Origin: Hirudinaria manillensis
Lineage: Eukaryota; Annelida; Clitellata; Hirudinida; Hirudinidae
DNA length: 64,000 nucleotides
Assembly: GCA_034509925.1 (NCBI GenBank)
Contig: CM067531.1
Location: forward strand, 1,930,001 to 1,994,000
Direction: 5' to 3'
Within the stretch, counting starts at the first letter, position 1; each line of letters begins with the position of its first letter. The notes under the pieces are model-generated. The model did not search any database and had not been told where the DNA came from. It saw only the letters and a list, made by a program, of their open reading frames with translations. This document shows positions 1 through 13,074 of the stretch, in pieces. The translations under genes and the position numbers were made by a program.

Positions 1-77
1 TTTGTGTGCCAATGATTTCCATTCGACGGTGATATGTGACGTGTTATGCAATCAGGCGACAATAATGACGAATTTTA

Positions 78-84
<7 letters not shown>

Positions 85-108
<24 letters not shown>

Positions 109-161
109 CATTATTATTGTTATTATTATTATTATTATTACCATTATTTTTATTATTACTA

Positions 162-215
<54 letters not shown>
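85..215. repeat. (ATT)n microsatellite
   Basis: An almost perfect trinucleotide run with a few interruptions (ATC, GTT, ACC). The open frame across it is low-complexity Ile/Leu and is not a gene. Confidence 0.95.
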
Positions 216-219
<4 letters not shown>

Positions 220-783
220 ACTTGAAAATAGACAAATATTAATATTAATAACATGGTGTTAATGATGACTTTCCTCCAAACTTTATCAAAGACATTATCA
301 AAGGATAATTGAATTTAAATTTAATTTATTCCTATTATTTCAGAATAAATCACAAAAAAAACTTGAAAATCACGAGAAAAGAGGTCTTTAATTATTAAGG
401 AAATATTATAAAAAGAGAGGAAAATATTTTTTTAAAGCAGAACGTTCAATAGAGGACAGTCTTAAATCTGTCGAGGACATAAAAATAAATTAAATAAATT
501 TTTAAAGAAATAATAAAATAAAATAATTTTAAAAATTAAATTAATTAATTAATATAAAAAATAATAAATTTAAATAAATAGATTAAATATTATTAATTAA
601 ATTAAGAAATTAATTAAATATATTTTTCTCTGTTATTAAATATCGCTTCTCTGCGACTCTGGAAACAATTGCTTTCCACACGATTTTGTTGATGATGATG
701 ATGATTATAACAATAATAATATTATTATAATAAATAATTAATATATAATGATAATAACATTTATTATTATTATTATGATATTA

Positions 784-831
<48 letters not shown>

Positions 832-1529
832 ATAAATGCAATAAATGTTTTTATTTTATCAATCGTTATGATTACGCAGGTAAATGTTGTTATTGTAACA
901 TTTTTCATTATTTTCATTATTTGTTTATTTATTTATTTATTTATTCATTTATTGCTGTAATTATGATTAAAACATTCATAATAAGATTTAATACGTCCCT
1001 CACTACATCTCGTCCACATTTTATCATCCAACAAAAAATATTTTGCTGGAAAATCGTTGAAAAGATTTTCTTCCTCTTCCTCCTCCTCTTCTTCCTCCTC
1101 TTCCTCTTCCTCGTCTTCTTCCTCTTCCTTTTTTTTTCTTCTTTTTCGTGAAAACAAAAAAAAAATAGGTTCATTGTTATTCCATGGGTGGTCCCCGGTT
1201 GAAAGACGTCTGCTCTAAAACCGCCATCTCGGAGCGGACCCTGATTTGTACTACTGGCCGGAAAATTATCGCACTTTTCCGACGAAAATGATGATGACGA
1301 CGATGGTGATGGTGGTGATGATGATGATGACGACGATGATGATGGTGGTGATGACGATGATGATGATGGTGGTGATGATGATGATGACGACTATGATTGC
1401 GGACAGCATTGAAATCAGAGTCTATCGCGATATAAAATAAAACAAAGTCTAATCCAAAACATAAACTATATTTATAAATTAGTATTGCTAATTATTACTA
1501 ATCTATAATTTCCGGAGGGACAAAAATAC

Positions 1530-1783
1530 ATTCATCCTTCCATTCATTCAATCATTCATTCATTCATTCATTCATTCATTCCTTTCATTCATTCATCCAT
1601 CACTCCATTCATTCATTCATCCTTCCATTCATTCATTCATTCATTCGTTCGTTCGTTCGTTCGTTCGTTCGTTCGTTCGTTCGTTCGTTCGTTCGTTCGT
1701 TCGTTCGTTCGTTCGTTCGTTCGTTCGTTCGTTCGTTCATTCGTTCATTCGTTCATTCATTCATTCATTCATTCATTCATTCA
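1530..1783. repeat. (CATT)n / (CGTT)n compound tetranucleotide repeat
   Basis: The run begins as ATTC units, switches to a long block of GTTC units from about 1645 to 1737, then returns to ATTC. The single A-to-G difference inside the unit suggests that one variant unit expanded within an older array. Confidence 0.95.
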
Positions 1784-2034
1784 GAAGAAGAAGAAGAAGA
1801 AAAACTTAAATTATCTTCCGAAACTGCCTCCTCCCCTACCCCACTCTACCCACTTGGGTTCGTCTCGCAGGCGAATCACGAACGAAAAATAAATTGCGGG
1901 AAAAAATATAGAAACTGGAGTCGCTGAGTGCTACAATGACGGATTGGAGACATTAAATCTACTTGCTCACTCTTCTCACTCCTCATTTTCACTACTCAAA
2001 TGCACTCCAGTGTCTCATTATGTTGTTCACCGTT

Positions 2035-2112
2035 CACTCGTTTTTTCACTCCTTTGCAATCATTTTCACTCCTTTGCAATCATTTTCACTCCTTTTGCAA
2101 TCATTTTCACTC
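2035..2112. repeat. Tandem repeat, about 21 bp, three to four copies
   Basis: Consecutive copies of a block containing TTTGCAATCATTTTCACTC, with one copy carrying an extra T. It lies in a larger stretch rich in CACTC words (about 1970-2310). Confidence 0.85.
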
Positions 2113-3469
2113 GTTTGAGTCCATGTCAGTGAATGACTGTTCACTCCTTTTCAAGCAATTTCATTCAGTTCCACTCCTATATGGAACCATACCACAGTGT
2201 CTCAATATGTTGCTCACTTCTCACTCATTCATTACTCATTCATTTTCATTCCTGCAATCCACGCCGGCGTCTCGTAACGCTACACAACACTCCTTCACTC
2301 CCTCACTCCATTGAGCATAATTAAGAATCGGAACAGCTTCTTCTCCGGAATTACTTTTACCATTTTTTCCAACCTCGTTTTTTTTTTGTTGTTCTTTTTT
2401 ACTTGGAAAATAATCTCTCCATCTTTAAATGTTTCCTCTTTTGGAGGCCACGTGCTCATCCATTCGTCTTCTTAGAATTAAAGCGTTCCCAGGGAGAGAC
2501 AATTTGGGGAAAAAAACTTGCAATTCCCTTTCCAATCTTTGGAAGAGGGTGAATGGGTGAACCTACCCAAGATGGGTAGCAAACGATGTCGAGGGGGAAC
2601 GTGGTTGGTCGGACCTTCGGGTTGAAATGATTGATTAGTGATTATGATTGGTTAATAATAACCATAATAAAACATTTGTTCAGAAATTTCTCCAAAGTTT
2701 TTTTAAATTTTTTTTTACACCGATTCTCAGCAATCACCAGGAAATTGGCGAGGTTCGTGTGTCACAAGCCGTTAGCCTTTTTTTCGGCTAAAGTTAGCCA
2801 ATCTCGGCTAATGTTAGCCAATCTCGGCTAGAATTACCTGTTAACAGGTTTTTTTTGTAAGACGTGCAAACGTATTAGTCAGAAATTGACTTAACTTGGG
2901 CCGCAGATGGACGATGAAGACAGCTGTTGACGGTCAATCAAAATTAAAAATAAATAAATAAATAAAGTAAAGTCATCAGAATGTCCGATGGATGGGTTGA
3001 CCTCCCGAGTCCCCACCCTCCTCATCCGCTTAAGGCTGACCTTGATCTGTTCGTCTCTGATGTTAGAACTTTTCCAGATTATGTCGATTAATTAATTATT
3101 TCATTTTCTGACAAAATTCACGAAATTCCCACACAATTCCGGAGTTTTTAAAATCCAGAACGATTTCTTTGGAAATGAGGAAGGGTGAAAAAAAGGAAAG
3201 ATTGCATAAAAAAGAGAGGGGATGGAAATCTCGGGAAAAGATGTGACGATGGCTTATCACACCGCCTTTCATTTTGATTGATTAAATTGCCTGGAAAAAG
3301 TGCCGGGGATGTGTCTTCCAATCAACCGGGGCGTCGATTCAATCACTGATTGGTTTCAATCATCATCGTCGTCGTCGTCGTCCTTGTTTTTCGGTCGACC
3401 AAGTCGACATCTTCTGCCGAGCTCTGAGAATCTTTTTACTGACAAACGTATTTCGATATGTTGCAGACC

Positions 3470-3583
3470 TGGAACACAAATAATAATTTCTTTCCGACCA
3501 GGAACGGTAACAGATGGAGTTTCATTGGATTTTTGGCTGCAAATGGCGTCTTCGACTTTCTTCATAGAATCGAGTTCCGCCAT
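3470..3583 (-). other. Possible first coding exon, unrecognised
   Basis: Reading the minus strand, an ATG at 3583 opens a frame starting MAELDSMKKVEDAICSQKSN. It runs about 38 codons to a possible GT donor near 3470. A GC-rich, CpG-containing patch lies just upstream. The composition is protein-like and not repeat-derived, but I found no recognisable downstream exon and do not know the family. This may be chance. Confidence 0.2.
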
Positions 3584-4749
3584 CTTTCCATTCCGACCTC
3601 CTCCCAACTGCGGGCCCGCACCGGGCCGGAGATCAGTTCCAACGGAGGGAAAGATAATGAGGACGAAATGAGAAAGAGAAAAGATGGAAGAGACAGGCAT
3701 ATCGTGTCCATCATCTTCTGACGCTGGAAAACATCGTCCACTGACGGGACGTTGTCATGCTGACGGTTTTTCCATATCACGACCTCCTGAATTGAGGTCA
3801 TTTCAAACTATTTGCAGTGATCGATCGATAGGCGGAGGATGGGTTTTTCAAGTCCTAAAATCGATGGCAATCGTCGCCAATCGAGAATAAACGACTCTTT
3901 TCCGACATAAAAACAAAATAAAAACGTCCTAAAGCGTTTAATGTTTTGCAATTCGATTGATTAACTATTTCAAAATGCCGGTATGAAAAAGACCTAAGAC
4001 CAGGCAAGGCTTCGACAGAAGACCAGGGGCACGAACTCTGAACAAAACAGTCAGACTGTTCAAAGATTCTTGAGTTGGACTGTCCTTGCAGCCACCATGG
4101 AAACTCTTAATGAATTTCAGGTCCATCAGGGGCATTGGCATCCACTGTACCATTTCCAAAGGCATCTCCCAAAGCAACCTTCTTTTGAGACTGATTCTTC
4201 CCACAACTGCACGAGAGCAAAGAGTAATGTCAAGGTGCAATAGGGTTGTACACCCTCATAATGTATAGTTGACCTTATACGACTTTCTCCTACTGAGAGG
4301 CATTAAACCCTGGCTCTGGGATTTGTTGGGCCTGGGGTTTTTCCCTAACACTCCTGACCTGACTCCAAACTTTCATTTGCTTTATTATTTAAGAATAACC
4401 ATTACCTTCACTAATTAGTTATGATAATTTATTACCTCATTAATATTCAAATATCTATGGCCTCTCGTCCACTCAAACACCACAGCCAACATCAAAAGCA
4501 ATTCGCAAGGCACGAAAACGAAAACATATCCACCAAACTTTAATATTTACAAAATAAATTTTTTAATTCCCAACAAATAAAAACAATTCCCCTTCTCCCC
4601 CATAAAAAGCTCTAATTACAAAATTAATCACAAAATTGCAGTCGTCGGGCAAACATAAAACACCTCCAAAAACAACAAAAATTCATTTTGAACTCATCGA
4701 CCTCTTCCACCACTCCCCCCTCCTTCTTCCTTTCACTGCCATCAGGTTC

Positions 4750-7398
4750 TCAACATCCTCTCAGCCTCTGAAGCTTCTGCAGGTTGCTTTTCGACGGTTT
4801 GCTGAAAGAACTCGTAGCGACTTGGAGTGGAAAGTCCTTGCCGCTCAGGTAGACCTTGTCTTCGAACTCCCTGGGCACCGAACCCCACTTCGACCATTTC
4901 CTCGCCGCCTCGGATTCGTCTCCCCCTCCGAGTCCGGTCCCCGACGAGGGCGGCTCCTCGGGTCCGTCCTCCTTGCAGAACTTGGCGACGAAGACGGAGA
5001 AGGAGAGGCCAGTCATGAAGGCATCGAAGCCCGCCCTGTGCATCCTGTCGTCTGCCGACGACGACGGCTCCTTCCCGGGCGATCCGTCGGATCCCGTCCG
5101 CTCTCCGTTCTCTTCCTCCTCTCTCTGCTCTTCCTCCTCCTCTTCCTTCTCCTCCTCCTGGTCCTTCTTCGCCTTCTTGCTCGGGTTCTCTTCCCGACCC
5201 GGTACGTCCGCCTTGCGACGTCCGTCCTGCAGCTTCTGCTTCTTGGACGCCGATCGAGTCGTCTGCTCGTTGCGGATGGCGAGGTCGACGTTGTGCGACT
5301 TCTTGCACCTCGTGCCGTCGACACACCAGCCGTGGTTCTGAAACGTCGACGGAAAGAAAGATTTACAAGTCACGGATTAAGAAAGTCGAATGCGGTTTTT
5401 AAAGAAGAAAATGAAATGGTGGCTGCAAATGCGACCCTTTCGTGATTGACTAAATGTTAATCAATCAATCAATCGATTAACAAAGTGATAATAAATATCA
5501 ATCAATCGATTAATGAAGTGATAGTAATACCGATCGCATTCTCACTTTGCTCTAACATAAATTGCAGGCACGGCGTCAAAGCGTGAGGTCGTACGAATCG
5601 TCTTAAAATCGTGACACAAAATGTCATCACCTACCGAGAACGACTGGCAAAGCACTCGGATCCCCTCCTCTGCGTCCGCGTCGGGCACCGTGAGGTCCAC
5701 CCAGGCCAAGTGCCTGTCGACGCCCTTAGGGTACTGTAGGAACTCCACCACGATGCTGCTTTTTCCATGCTTCGAGAGTTTCAGGTTCTCCTTCAGGCTG
5801 GAATTTTAAACGACGAAAGTGGCTTGCAAACGTTTACAAACAGATTTTTTACATAAGTGTTCGGAGATAGTTTTCCAGAATCAAAATTATAAAAAAAAAT
5901 AAAATCAAATAAAAATGACGGAATCAAATCACAACAAATAAACTATAAAAATATAAACATTTGAAGAAGCTTCCGACCAAACAGACAGACGGTTTCTTTA
6001 AATTTAAAATCAAAACAAAACATACAAAACAAACGAACGAACAGAAGCGAAAGAGATTTCACCATTTCTTGTAGACGTATTCAAGGAACGAAGCCTGCAT
6101 CCTCAACTTGAACTCCGCGATGACCTTCGTGTCGAAGATTCCGCCCCTGAACATGGAGCTGAGGTCGGAGACGAAGGTCGAGAGGTCGTTAGGAAGCTGG
6201 CAGTAAAAGTTGGAGTAGAGGAAGACCAGGTCGAGGAGTGCATTGTGGAGCACGACGGCCACGTCGCTGGAAATCAATTCTTCCATCAACATCTTCAGGT
6301 AAGGATTGCAGGCTTTCTGCTGCTGCTGTTTCTTCTTCTTCATCTTCTTGTGCCTCTCTGTTTTCTCCTCTGATGCTTCTTCATCCTGAACTCATAAAGG
6401 TTATTATAAATAAATGTTACCTCATAAAGGTTACGAGTCATAACGGTTAGGGTTAGTCCTAATTAAAATTCAAATTTTAATTCTAGAAAATGCTATTTCT
6501 TAATTTTTTAAGTCTTTAGTCTTTATGCACCCTATTACATTATTTTACTATATTTTAATAGTTAGATATTTTTTGCCTGAATTTAGAATTGCAAAAAATT
6601 TAATCAATGCTACTCTAAGTTAAAAAAAAAAATAGAGGTCAGTCACCCAATGTAAGAAAAAGGAAATCAATTCATAAATAACTCTCCTACCTTTGGAGAA
6701 AACATATCAACTTATTAATTAAATAATTAATTAATCTATTAACTTGCCTGAGTTCCTCTCTGATATTTCACACCGACTGCATATTGCTTGTTGAAGTCAA
6801 ATCCGTGTTCGACAAGAAACTGAACGCTGCCTGGTTCCACGATGTAATCTTCCGAGCAAAGAGTCAAAATGTTGAATGTCTGCACCAGGAAGACTCTTTC
6901 TCCACTTTCTGATGTCCTTTCTCCTCTGTACTTGAAGCATGACAGGCCCAGAGAAAGAATCGATCTCGTCTTTGCAGCATTTGATATTGATTTGTATCTA
7001 TCCTCAATGTCTCTGGACATTCATGTTTTTAATAATGTATGATTTGAACTGGTATAGATTAAATTTTTCTGCTATTCTAAAGTCGAATCTCACTAAAATT
7101 GGTAAAATACGTAAAGTAAAACCACGGGCTTACTTGGCTTGCAAATGTTTACGACTCCCAAGACCGCTAAGCTCCTAATAAAGAAAATTAATCAGTGACA
7201 TGAAATTATTAATTAATCATCACCTTTATTTCCTTTCAGTAATAAATATTCTAGATGTCATTCTACAAATTTGTAAAACATCGGTACCGTATCGAGGGCG
7301 ACGAAAGTGGAACTCCTGATTGCCAGCTGTATACATGGCCAAAGTTCATCGATGTTCGTGTTGTTTATTTCAACTATGGGAGCCTTTTCTGGTAACAT
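4750..7398 (-). CDS. TOE1: TOE1-like nuclear 3' exonuclease (CAF1/DEDD family)
   Basis: Six exons, in coding order: 7398-7288, 7174-7134, 7012-6748, 6385-6063, 5797-5635, 5337-4750. They sum to 496 codons plus stop, close to the usual length of TOE1 (about 510). TOE1 is a nuclear, Cajal-body-associated deadenylase that trims 3' tails of snRNAs and other small RNAs. Visible DEDD signature: VALDTELSGLG (D36, E38), HNALLDLVFLY (D191), FDTK (D224) and HRAGFDAFMTG (H401, D406). As in the family, a CCCH zinc finger (C297, C306, C312, H316; spacing 8-5-3) is inserted before the last catalytic motif. Lys-rich tracts near 153-165 and 330-360 look like nuclear-localisation signals, followed by a Glu-rich linker. 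Intron 3 uses a GC donor (CAG|GCAAGT at 6747). Only that border keeps the frame, because the neighbouring GT would create an immediate stop. Confidence 0.95.
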
Positions 7399-8225
7399 TT
7401 AGCGTATATTGCAGAATCCAGCGAAACCGGGGAATTTCTTTGAAATTATCGCGCTGTGGCAAAATGATTGGTCTATGCAAACATAGAAAGCTTACGTGGC
7501 GAATTTTAGCGGATTCACTCATAGTTCCTCAGTCAAAAAATGATTTAGTCAAATTTCAAGACAAATATAATTAAGTAATTAATTTTAAAAACCTATTCCA
7601 ACAAAATTTACTGCTTCAACTAGACCCTGAAATAGCAGACCCACCAAAATATCCTGCCAATTCCAAACCTCCAGGAAATACCTAGCATTTCTGCGAAGCT
7701 TCTCAATCAAGATTTTTAAAACCAATCTTCCGGCAGCCTCTTAGTCGAGAATTATGTCGAGGTCAGATTACAATGTAATTTTGAGCCTACCTCATACTTC
7801 AAGACACAAACACAAATGAATTTTGTTACCATTAAGAGATTTGAATGTAAGTAGACCACAATAGCAGCCATTAGCAAAAAGCACTGATAATACACATAAA
7901 AATGTTACATTCATTTACAAGTCCCTCGGGTGAAACATTTAAAAAAATCAAGATTTAGCTTCAAGCAGGTCCTCAAAAAAAAAAGCCACATTCAGAAACA
8001 AGTTGGTGTAGCAAATCGTGAAGTTCCAATCCGTTTTATTCATCAGAATTGATTCAGAAACTGGCTTAAAATAAATCTGAACATACAAATACGAGCAGGA
8101 AAATTCAATGACATGACGTGCACTGCGATCGAAAAATCGTGAAAATTCTGGTCAACGCCAGTCGTTTGGAATACTTCCACTCCGGTTGTAGATGTGATCA
8201 GTAATTCAATGTTAAAGTTCACAAG
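7399..8225. other. Intergenic, TOE1 5' side to p23 3' end
   Basis: No gene seen. TOE1 and the p23 gene lie head to tail on the minus strand, so this stretch should hold the TOE1 promoter and the p23 polyadenylation region. The open frames here are short and lack family resemblance. Confidence 0.5.
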
Positions 8226-9759
8226 TTAGGTGCCCATGTTGCCCATGAGATGCATCATCTGAAAAGTTAAACGATTGATTTTGAAATCAAATTTTTCAAG
8301 TTAAATCTCTCAATAAATTAAAAGCCTTTCTTCAAAAATACACTAAATAATTTATGACACAATTTTTTGTGAATGAAAAATGTCTCCTCAATGCACATAA
8401 ATCATGATAATAAGGATGAATTTTATATTTAAAATCTCTGATGCTGCAAAAACCCAAGCATATTAAAATAAAATTAACTTCATTGTTGCTTCAACAACAT
8501 ATTGTATTCACATAACTACCTCTTTTAGGACCTACCTAACTACCTCTTTGATCACAGCCAATTAAAATTGAAATAAAACAAAACTGTATTAACCAGTATT
8601 AATTAAAGTATTAACCAATTAGCGAATTAAATAAATTATAAATAAAAAATTAATCGGCCGATCGATAAACCGATAAACCAACGTCTTCGAACTCCGCGTT
8701 GTGTCTGTGCGAATCGTCGTCCAGGTCAGAGTCATTCTCGTCCCTCCACTTGCCGAAGTCCGTCTTCACCCAATGAACCTGGAGTGGATTCGGGGTGGAA
8801 TCAACTCAGAAACTGACTTAAAACAAAATCCAAACATGCAAATACGAGTAGGAAAATTCGATCCATCTCAGCCATCCAAGAGAATATTTTTTGAAAGTAA
8901 AAGACTTTTTCTTGAGAAGACATTTTTTTTTACATTGCAGCTTGTTTTGTCAACAAGATATGTCGATTAACAGAGCCCACCGAACGACTGCCATTTGGAA
9001 ACAATGACTTGGTGATAGTACATCATTGATGATGCATACACTCATCCTTGTCATGATTGCAGAAACAAGCAATAATAATAATAAATGCATTTAGAAAATG
9101 TATATTAAAAATATATAAATGCATTAAAAAGATTATGTCTATGACATATCAATGACTGTGCTTTGTCACCTTACTTTTGCTGAAGTACTGAGTAGCCTTG
9201 GCCAATAAGGACCTTTGTGCAGTTTCTTCACGACTATGGGAATCTGTCTTGAGAAGACCACATACCGACAACTCTGGAATCATTAACATCCTGTGCAATT
9301 GTAGTGACAATTCATTAAGTGAAATTGCTTGCTAATAAACTTACTGATACGTTTATCTTGTCAAACAGGTCGAGATTAGCTACGTATTCGTGCTGGTCAG
9401 TGATGCTAGTTGCCCTGCAACACAACAAAACAAATGCAACAGATGGAATAGCTGGAAATAATGTTTTGCAAACAAAACAACGACCTGAATGTAATACTCT
9501 GTTCACCGAACTGGACTTGAACGTTGGTGCAATCTTCGACATTAATGGTGATGTAAAGTCTGTCCTTTCTCTGGGCCCAGCTGACGGGCGCCTGCAAAAC
9601 ACTAACACAAAAGAAGCAGACGTTTAACGCGTATCTTCACAAAATTCTTTGATTGTCGTAAATAAATATTAATTCTCATACTTCTCCAACCAATCGTTAC
9701 CCTCGAATAAACAAAAACACGACTTGTAAAAAACGAAATCCGAACCTCGTCACTTCCAT
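8226..9759 (-). CDS. PTGES3: p23 / PTGES3-type HSP90 co-chaperone
   Basis: Exons in coding order: 9759-9754 (only ATG GAA), 9591-9485, 9414-9345, 9273-9175, 8778-8683, 8258-8226, giving 136 residues. The product is a CS-domain co-chaperone that binds and stabilises the ATP-bound closed state of HSP90 in the cytosol. Recognisable blocks: APVSWAQRKDRLYITINVED at the N-terminus, HEYVANLDLFDKIN, SRQIPIVVKK, GPYWPRLL and VKTDFGKWRDENDSD. The last matches the p23-specific WxxxDFxxWxDE segment and acidic tail. The C-terminus is short (MMHLMGNMGT), corresponding to the Met-Gly-rich end of the family core, without the long acidic extension of vertebrates. The two-codon first exon is inferred from phase and start context; its donor (GAA|GTGACG) is weak, so the exact start is less certain than the body. 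Confidence 0.92.
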
Positions 9760-11072
9760 TTTGAAAACATCTCGAGCAACTGCAAATTTAAAAATGAACC
9801 TCAATGGTTTAATTTTCAATCAAATAGCAACAAACGTTAGTATAACCCCGAAAAATAAATGAATTAAACTCCATTTTACATTTTTCGTTTATCGGGAAAA
9901 TATAATTCTGTTTTATTCATTCCAATTACTAAATATGGCCTTAGTTTGGAAATTTTCTTTTAATGTCGAATATCACGAAAGCAAAAACAGCTATCTATTT
10001 ATCTTTTTTTTTAATTTTTTGGTTTAACGATTCCAGATTGGTATTTGATTAATGAGTGTGGCATATCAGCAGATTATATCAAATGAGAGTTCGCAAAATC
10101 GCATGTTGGAAACAAAGAAGTATAACAAAGTACATGATGGTACATAATTTGTAATTCTACCATTTTTGCTATCTCTCCTGTGACCTACTATATATGACCC
10201 AGATTTGTAATTGAGGAGGATTATTAAAAATGATTTTAATCTTTTTTTTCTTTGCTTTCCATTCATAAATGATTCTTTAAAATTGAAGTATCGAGGAAGA
10301 GGCCATAAAGGTTTTGTTAAATTTTATCCTAAGAAATACCTAAACGTATGATATATGAGGTTCATAAATATGCGTCATCATATTTACAAAAATTCAAAAC
10401 CATGCCCGAGATGATCCTAGAAGAGTTTTAACCAATAACAATCCATTTTTTATAAAAACGGAAGCAAGAGAGAGAGAGAAGGGAGAGAGAAAAGGGAGAG
10501 AGTTACGACCAAACAAATAGTTGTTTGTGAATCAGGATCTGAATCACTAGGGTTTTGAGAATAAGTCAGATTTTTATTCCAAACATGAATTTACACCCAA
10601 TCATCACCTACACTAATATTACTGACTAATATTAAGGTTACGAAGCAGAATATTTACGAGTAAATAATGTAGTAAAAGCCGTCTATCAAAATAAATTCTA
10701 TTTATGACGATATCATCAAAATTCTAAAAAAAAAAAAAGCAAACAATATGCAGAAACAGGACGATGAGTAATGTCTTTGTAGGATGGTAGAAATTCAAAT
10801 GATGATATTATATACAAAATATATTGTATTTTTATATATTATATACAAAATAAAATTAAATATCCGATTATTTTATTTTAATTTTTTTTTATAAATAGTT
10901 TAAACCTCGAGGGAATACTATCCTTTCACTTCTGGAACAACTTCTGAGATAAAAAAAAAATCCGCCCGAAAGTTAAAATTAAATCAAATCGTGACCAGAT
11001 GTCGCCCCTTCCTTGCAAGGGTACCACATAAAAATACGACCGTTTCAAAGCCATTCTTCAATGACTTTCAAT

Positions 11073-11440
11073 TGCCACGTCAAGTAATGATTTGTGATCC
11101 AATTGAAGCAATCATCACTATCATCAGCCCGCATTGGACCCTAATGGGGTGTAATTAATTCACAGTATATACAAAGATACACATACATAACAGCACATGC
11201 ACATACAAACACAGCACCAACGAACCGCACCACGTGGACCAAACCACCCTCCTGACCTCAGACCCAATTCAATTGCCATGTCAAGTAATGATTTGTGATC
11301 CAATAGAAGCAATCATCAATCAACATTTAGCCCTCATGGAGTATAACTAATGCACAGTATATATAAACATACACATACATAACTGCACATATACATACTA
11401 ATACAGCACCACGTGAACCACACCACCCTCCTGACCTCAA
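11073..11440. repeat. Direct duplication of about 200 bp
   Basis: Two adjacent diverged copies. Each contains AAGTAATGATTTGTGATCCA, an imperfect CACAGTATATA...CATACACATACATAAC segment, and the words CCACCCTCCTGACCTCA. The first begins near 11073 and the second near 11275. The block continues into a GC-richer segment (11450-11690) that looks like part of an old repeat family, but no coding domain is visible. Confidence 0.75.
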
Positions 11441-12981
11441 ACCCGACTCTTGTCTCTCTTTATTTTCATAACAGGGAAATGCGCGAACGCAACTCCCCAC
11501 TAACAAAAATAGTGCGCCCGAGTTACCCTCATTTGGGGTAATCGCAGGGTTCAACCCGCCCAAGGGTGCAATGGGCAGGCCTCCCTCTGGGGGAACCGCC
11601 TTCCTGATCACGGTGTCCCCTACGCCAGGTAAGTTTGGCAGGTGCCCGCTTCGTGCCTTCTTATGCTCGCCATACGAGCTTATCAGTGGTGGTTTTGTTG
11701 AATATATGAATTATGAAAGGAATAATTATTTTTTTTATTATTAAATATTATTCTTTTTATCGATCAATTTGTTATTGTTGCATAAATTAATTCTATGTTT
11801 TTAAAATTAGTCAAAAAACAATGTCGACCTGAAACTGTCGACAGGTGGAGCTTTGAGGAGCACGTGCGCTTACGGAGAGCAGTGTTTTACGTAGCTTACA
11901 TTTTGTTGTTATTGTCTGATAATCCGAATTTATTTCGATATTTCTTTTTAATTGACGTTTTAACGAAATTTAATGGTTTATGTTTTTTTTTATTATAAAT
12001 ATTTATGTAAATATAATTATATCATTTAAATTACAATTTTATATTTACAACAAATTTAAAAATGACATAAGAGACTTAAAAATTTTATTTTGACATCAAG
12101 TCCGTGACGCCGTGTGCCGTAAAGGAAGTGCTACAACTATATTATAATAACGATAATAAATGTAAATCATATTTATATTAAATTATATTTATATTAAATA
12201 CATTTAAATCGATTTAAATCCGTTGACAGACACTATTAATATCCAAATGAGTCCGATTTGATATGCAAATGAGCAACTTAATATCGTTGTTGTTGTTGTT
12301 GTTGTTTGCGTCTCTTTTATTTGTCAGTCACGATTCAGCCTAAATAGGATCCCGAAGGGGTGGTTTAGCGACCTTGAACTCTTTAAAATCACGGAGCAAA
12401 GCATGTAAAATCGTAGTCGCTGAAGTGGTCGTCGTAGTACTAGCGACTGCAAGCGTCAGTCGCACGAAAACGACAGGTTGCAACATTCCTGAGTCGTTGT
12501 GCAATCAAGAACGAGGTGTTGGAACAATGTCCTGATTCATGAAGTTGATATTGAAAGAATGGCTTTAAAAATTCTTAAAAATACCGTACCATTATCAGCA
12601 TTTAAATACGTTATATGTGTTTCGGAAAAACATTGAAATCACTGAGATCATGTCAACCCCTTTAGGGGAGATCGGGCAAGGGCCACCCAACCCCCCTAAG
12701 TGAGACACCCCTAACGAAAAGCTGAAGGAACTGGTTTGGTACTGTTCGCCTGAGTGATCGCGATTAAAAGCATTTTTAAGAAACTGAAATTTTATTCGAC
12801 CTTTTGGAATAAAAAAAATTGTTTAAAAATAGTTTAATAAATAATTCCCAGTTCACTTCGTTCGATGTAAACATTTTTTATATATATTATTAATCAAAAT
12901 AATAATTACGATAATTATCACAAATTATAACAAGTGGACCGGCGACGTTCATTGGAAAAAATATGCAAAATTTAATAAGTA

Positions 12982-13074
12982 ACTGTAATACCATGTAATG
13001 TTGTAATGCATCACTGTAATACCATGTAATATTGTAATGCATTACTGTAATGTCATGTAATGTTGTAATGCATT
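12982..13074. repeat. 31-bp minisatellite, three copies
   Basis: Three consecutive copies of a unit beginning ACTGTAATACCATGTAATGT, with one to three substitutions between copies. Confidence 0.9.

Larger units (their letters stand above)
1..4749. other. Gene-poor, simple-repeat-rich DNA
   Basis: I see no gene I can support here. The stretch holds trinucleotide runs, a pyrimidine-rich (TCC/TTC)n block at about 1070-1145, a GAT/GGT-type repeat at about 1287-1396, tetranucleotide repeats at 1530-1783, a short tandem repeat at 2035-2112, and otherwise AT-rich DNA. A locally GC-rich patch at about 3590-3640 adjoins a possible exon on the minus strand, listed separately. Confidence 0.6.

Noticed and set aside
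3965..4240. A 91-codon minus-strand frame (MHLDITLCSRAVVGRISLKR...)
   Set aside because: It faintly recalls transposon-derived sequence, but no domain motif can be named and no flanking repeat structure is visible.
4636..5445. A 269-codon plus-strand frame rich in Arg, Leu and Phe
   Set aside because: Antisense to the last TOE1 exon, whose acidic and basic runs give low-complexity frames on the other strand.
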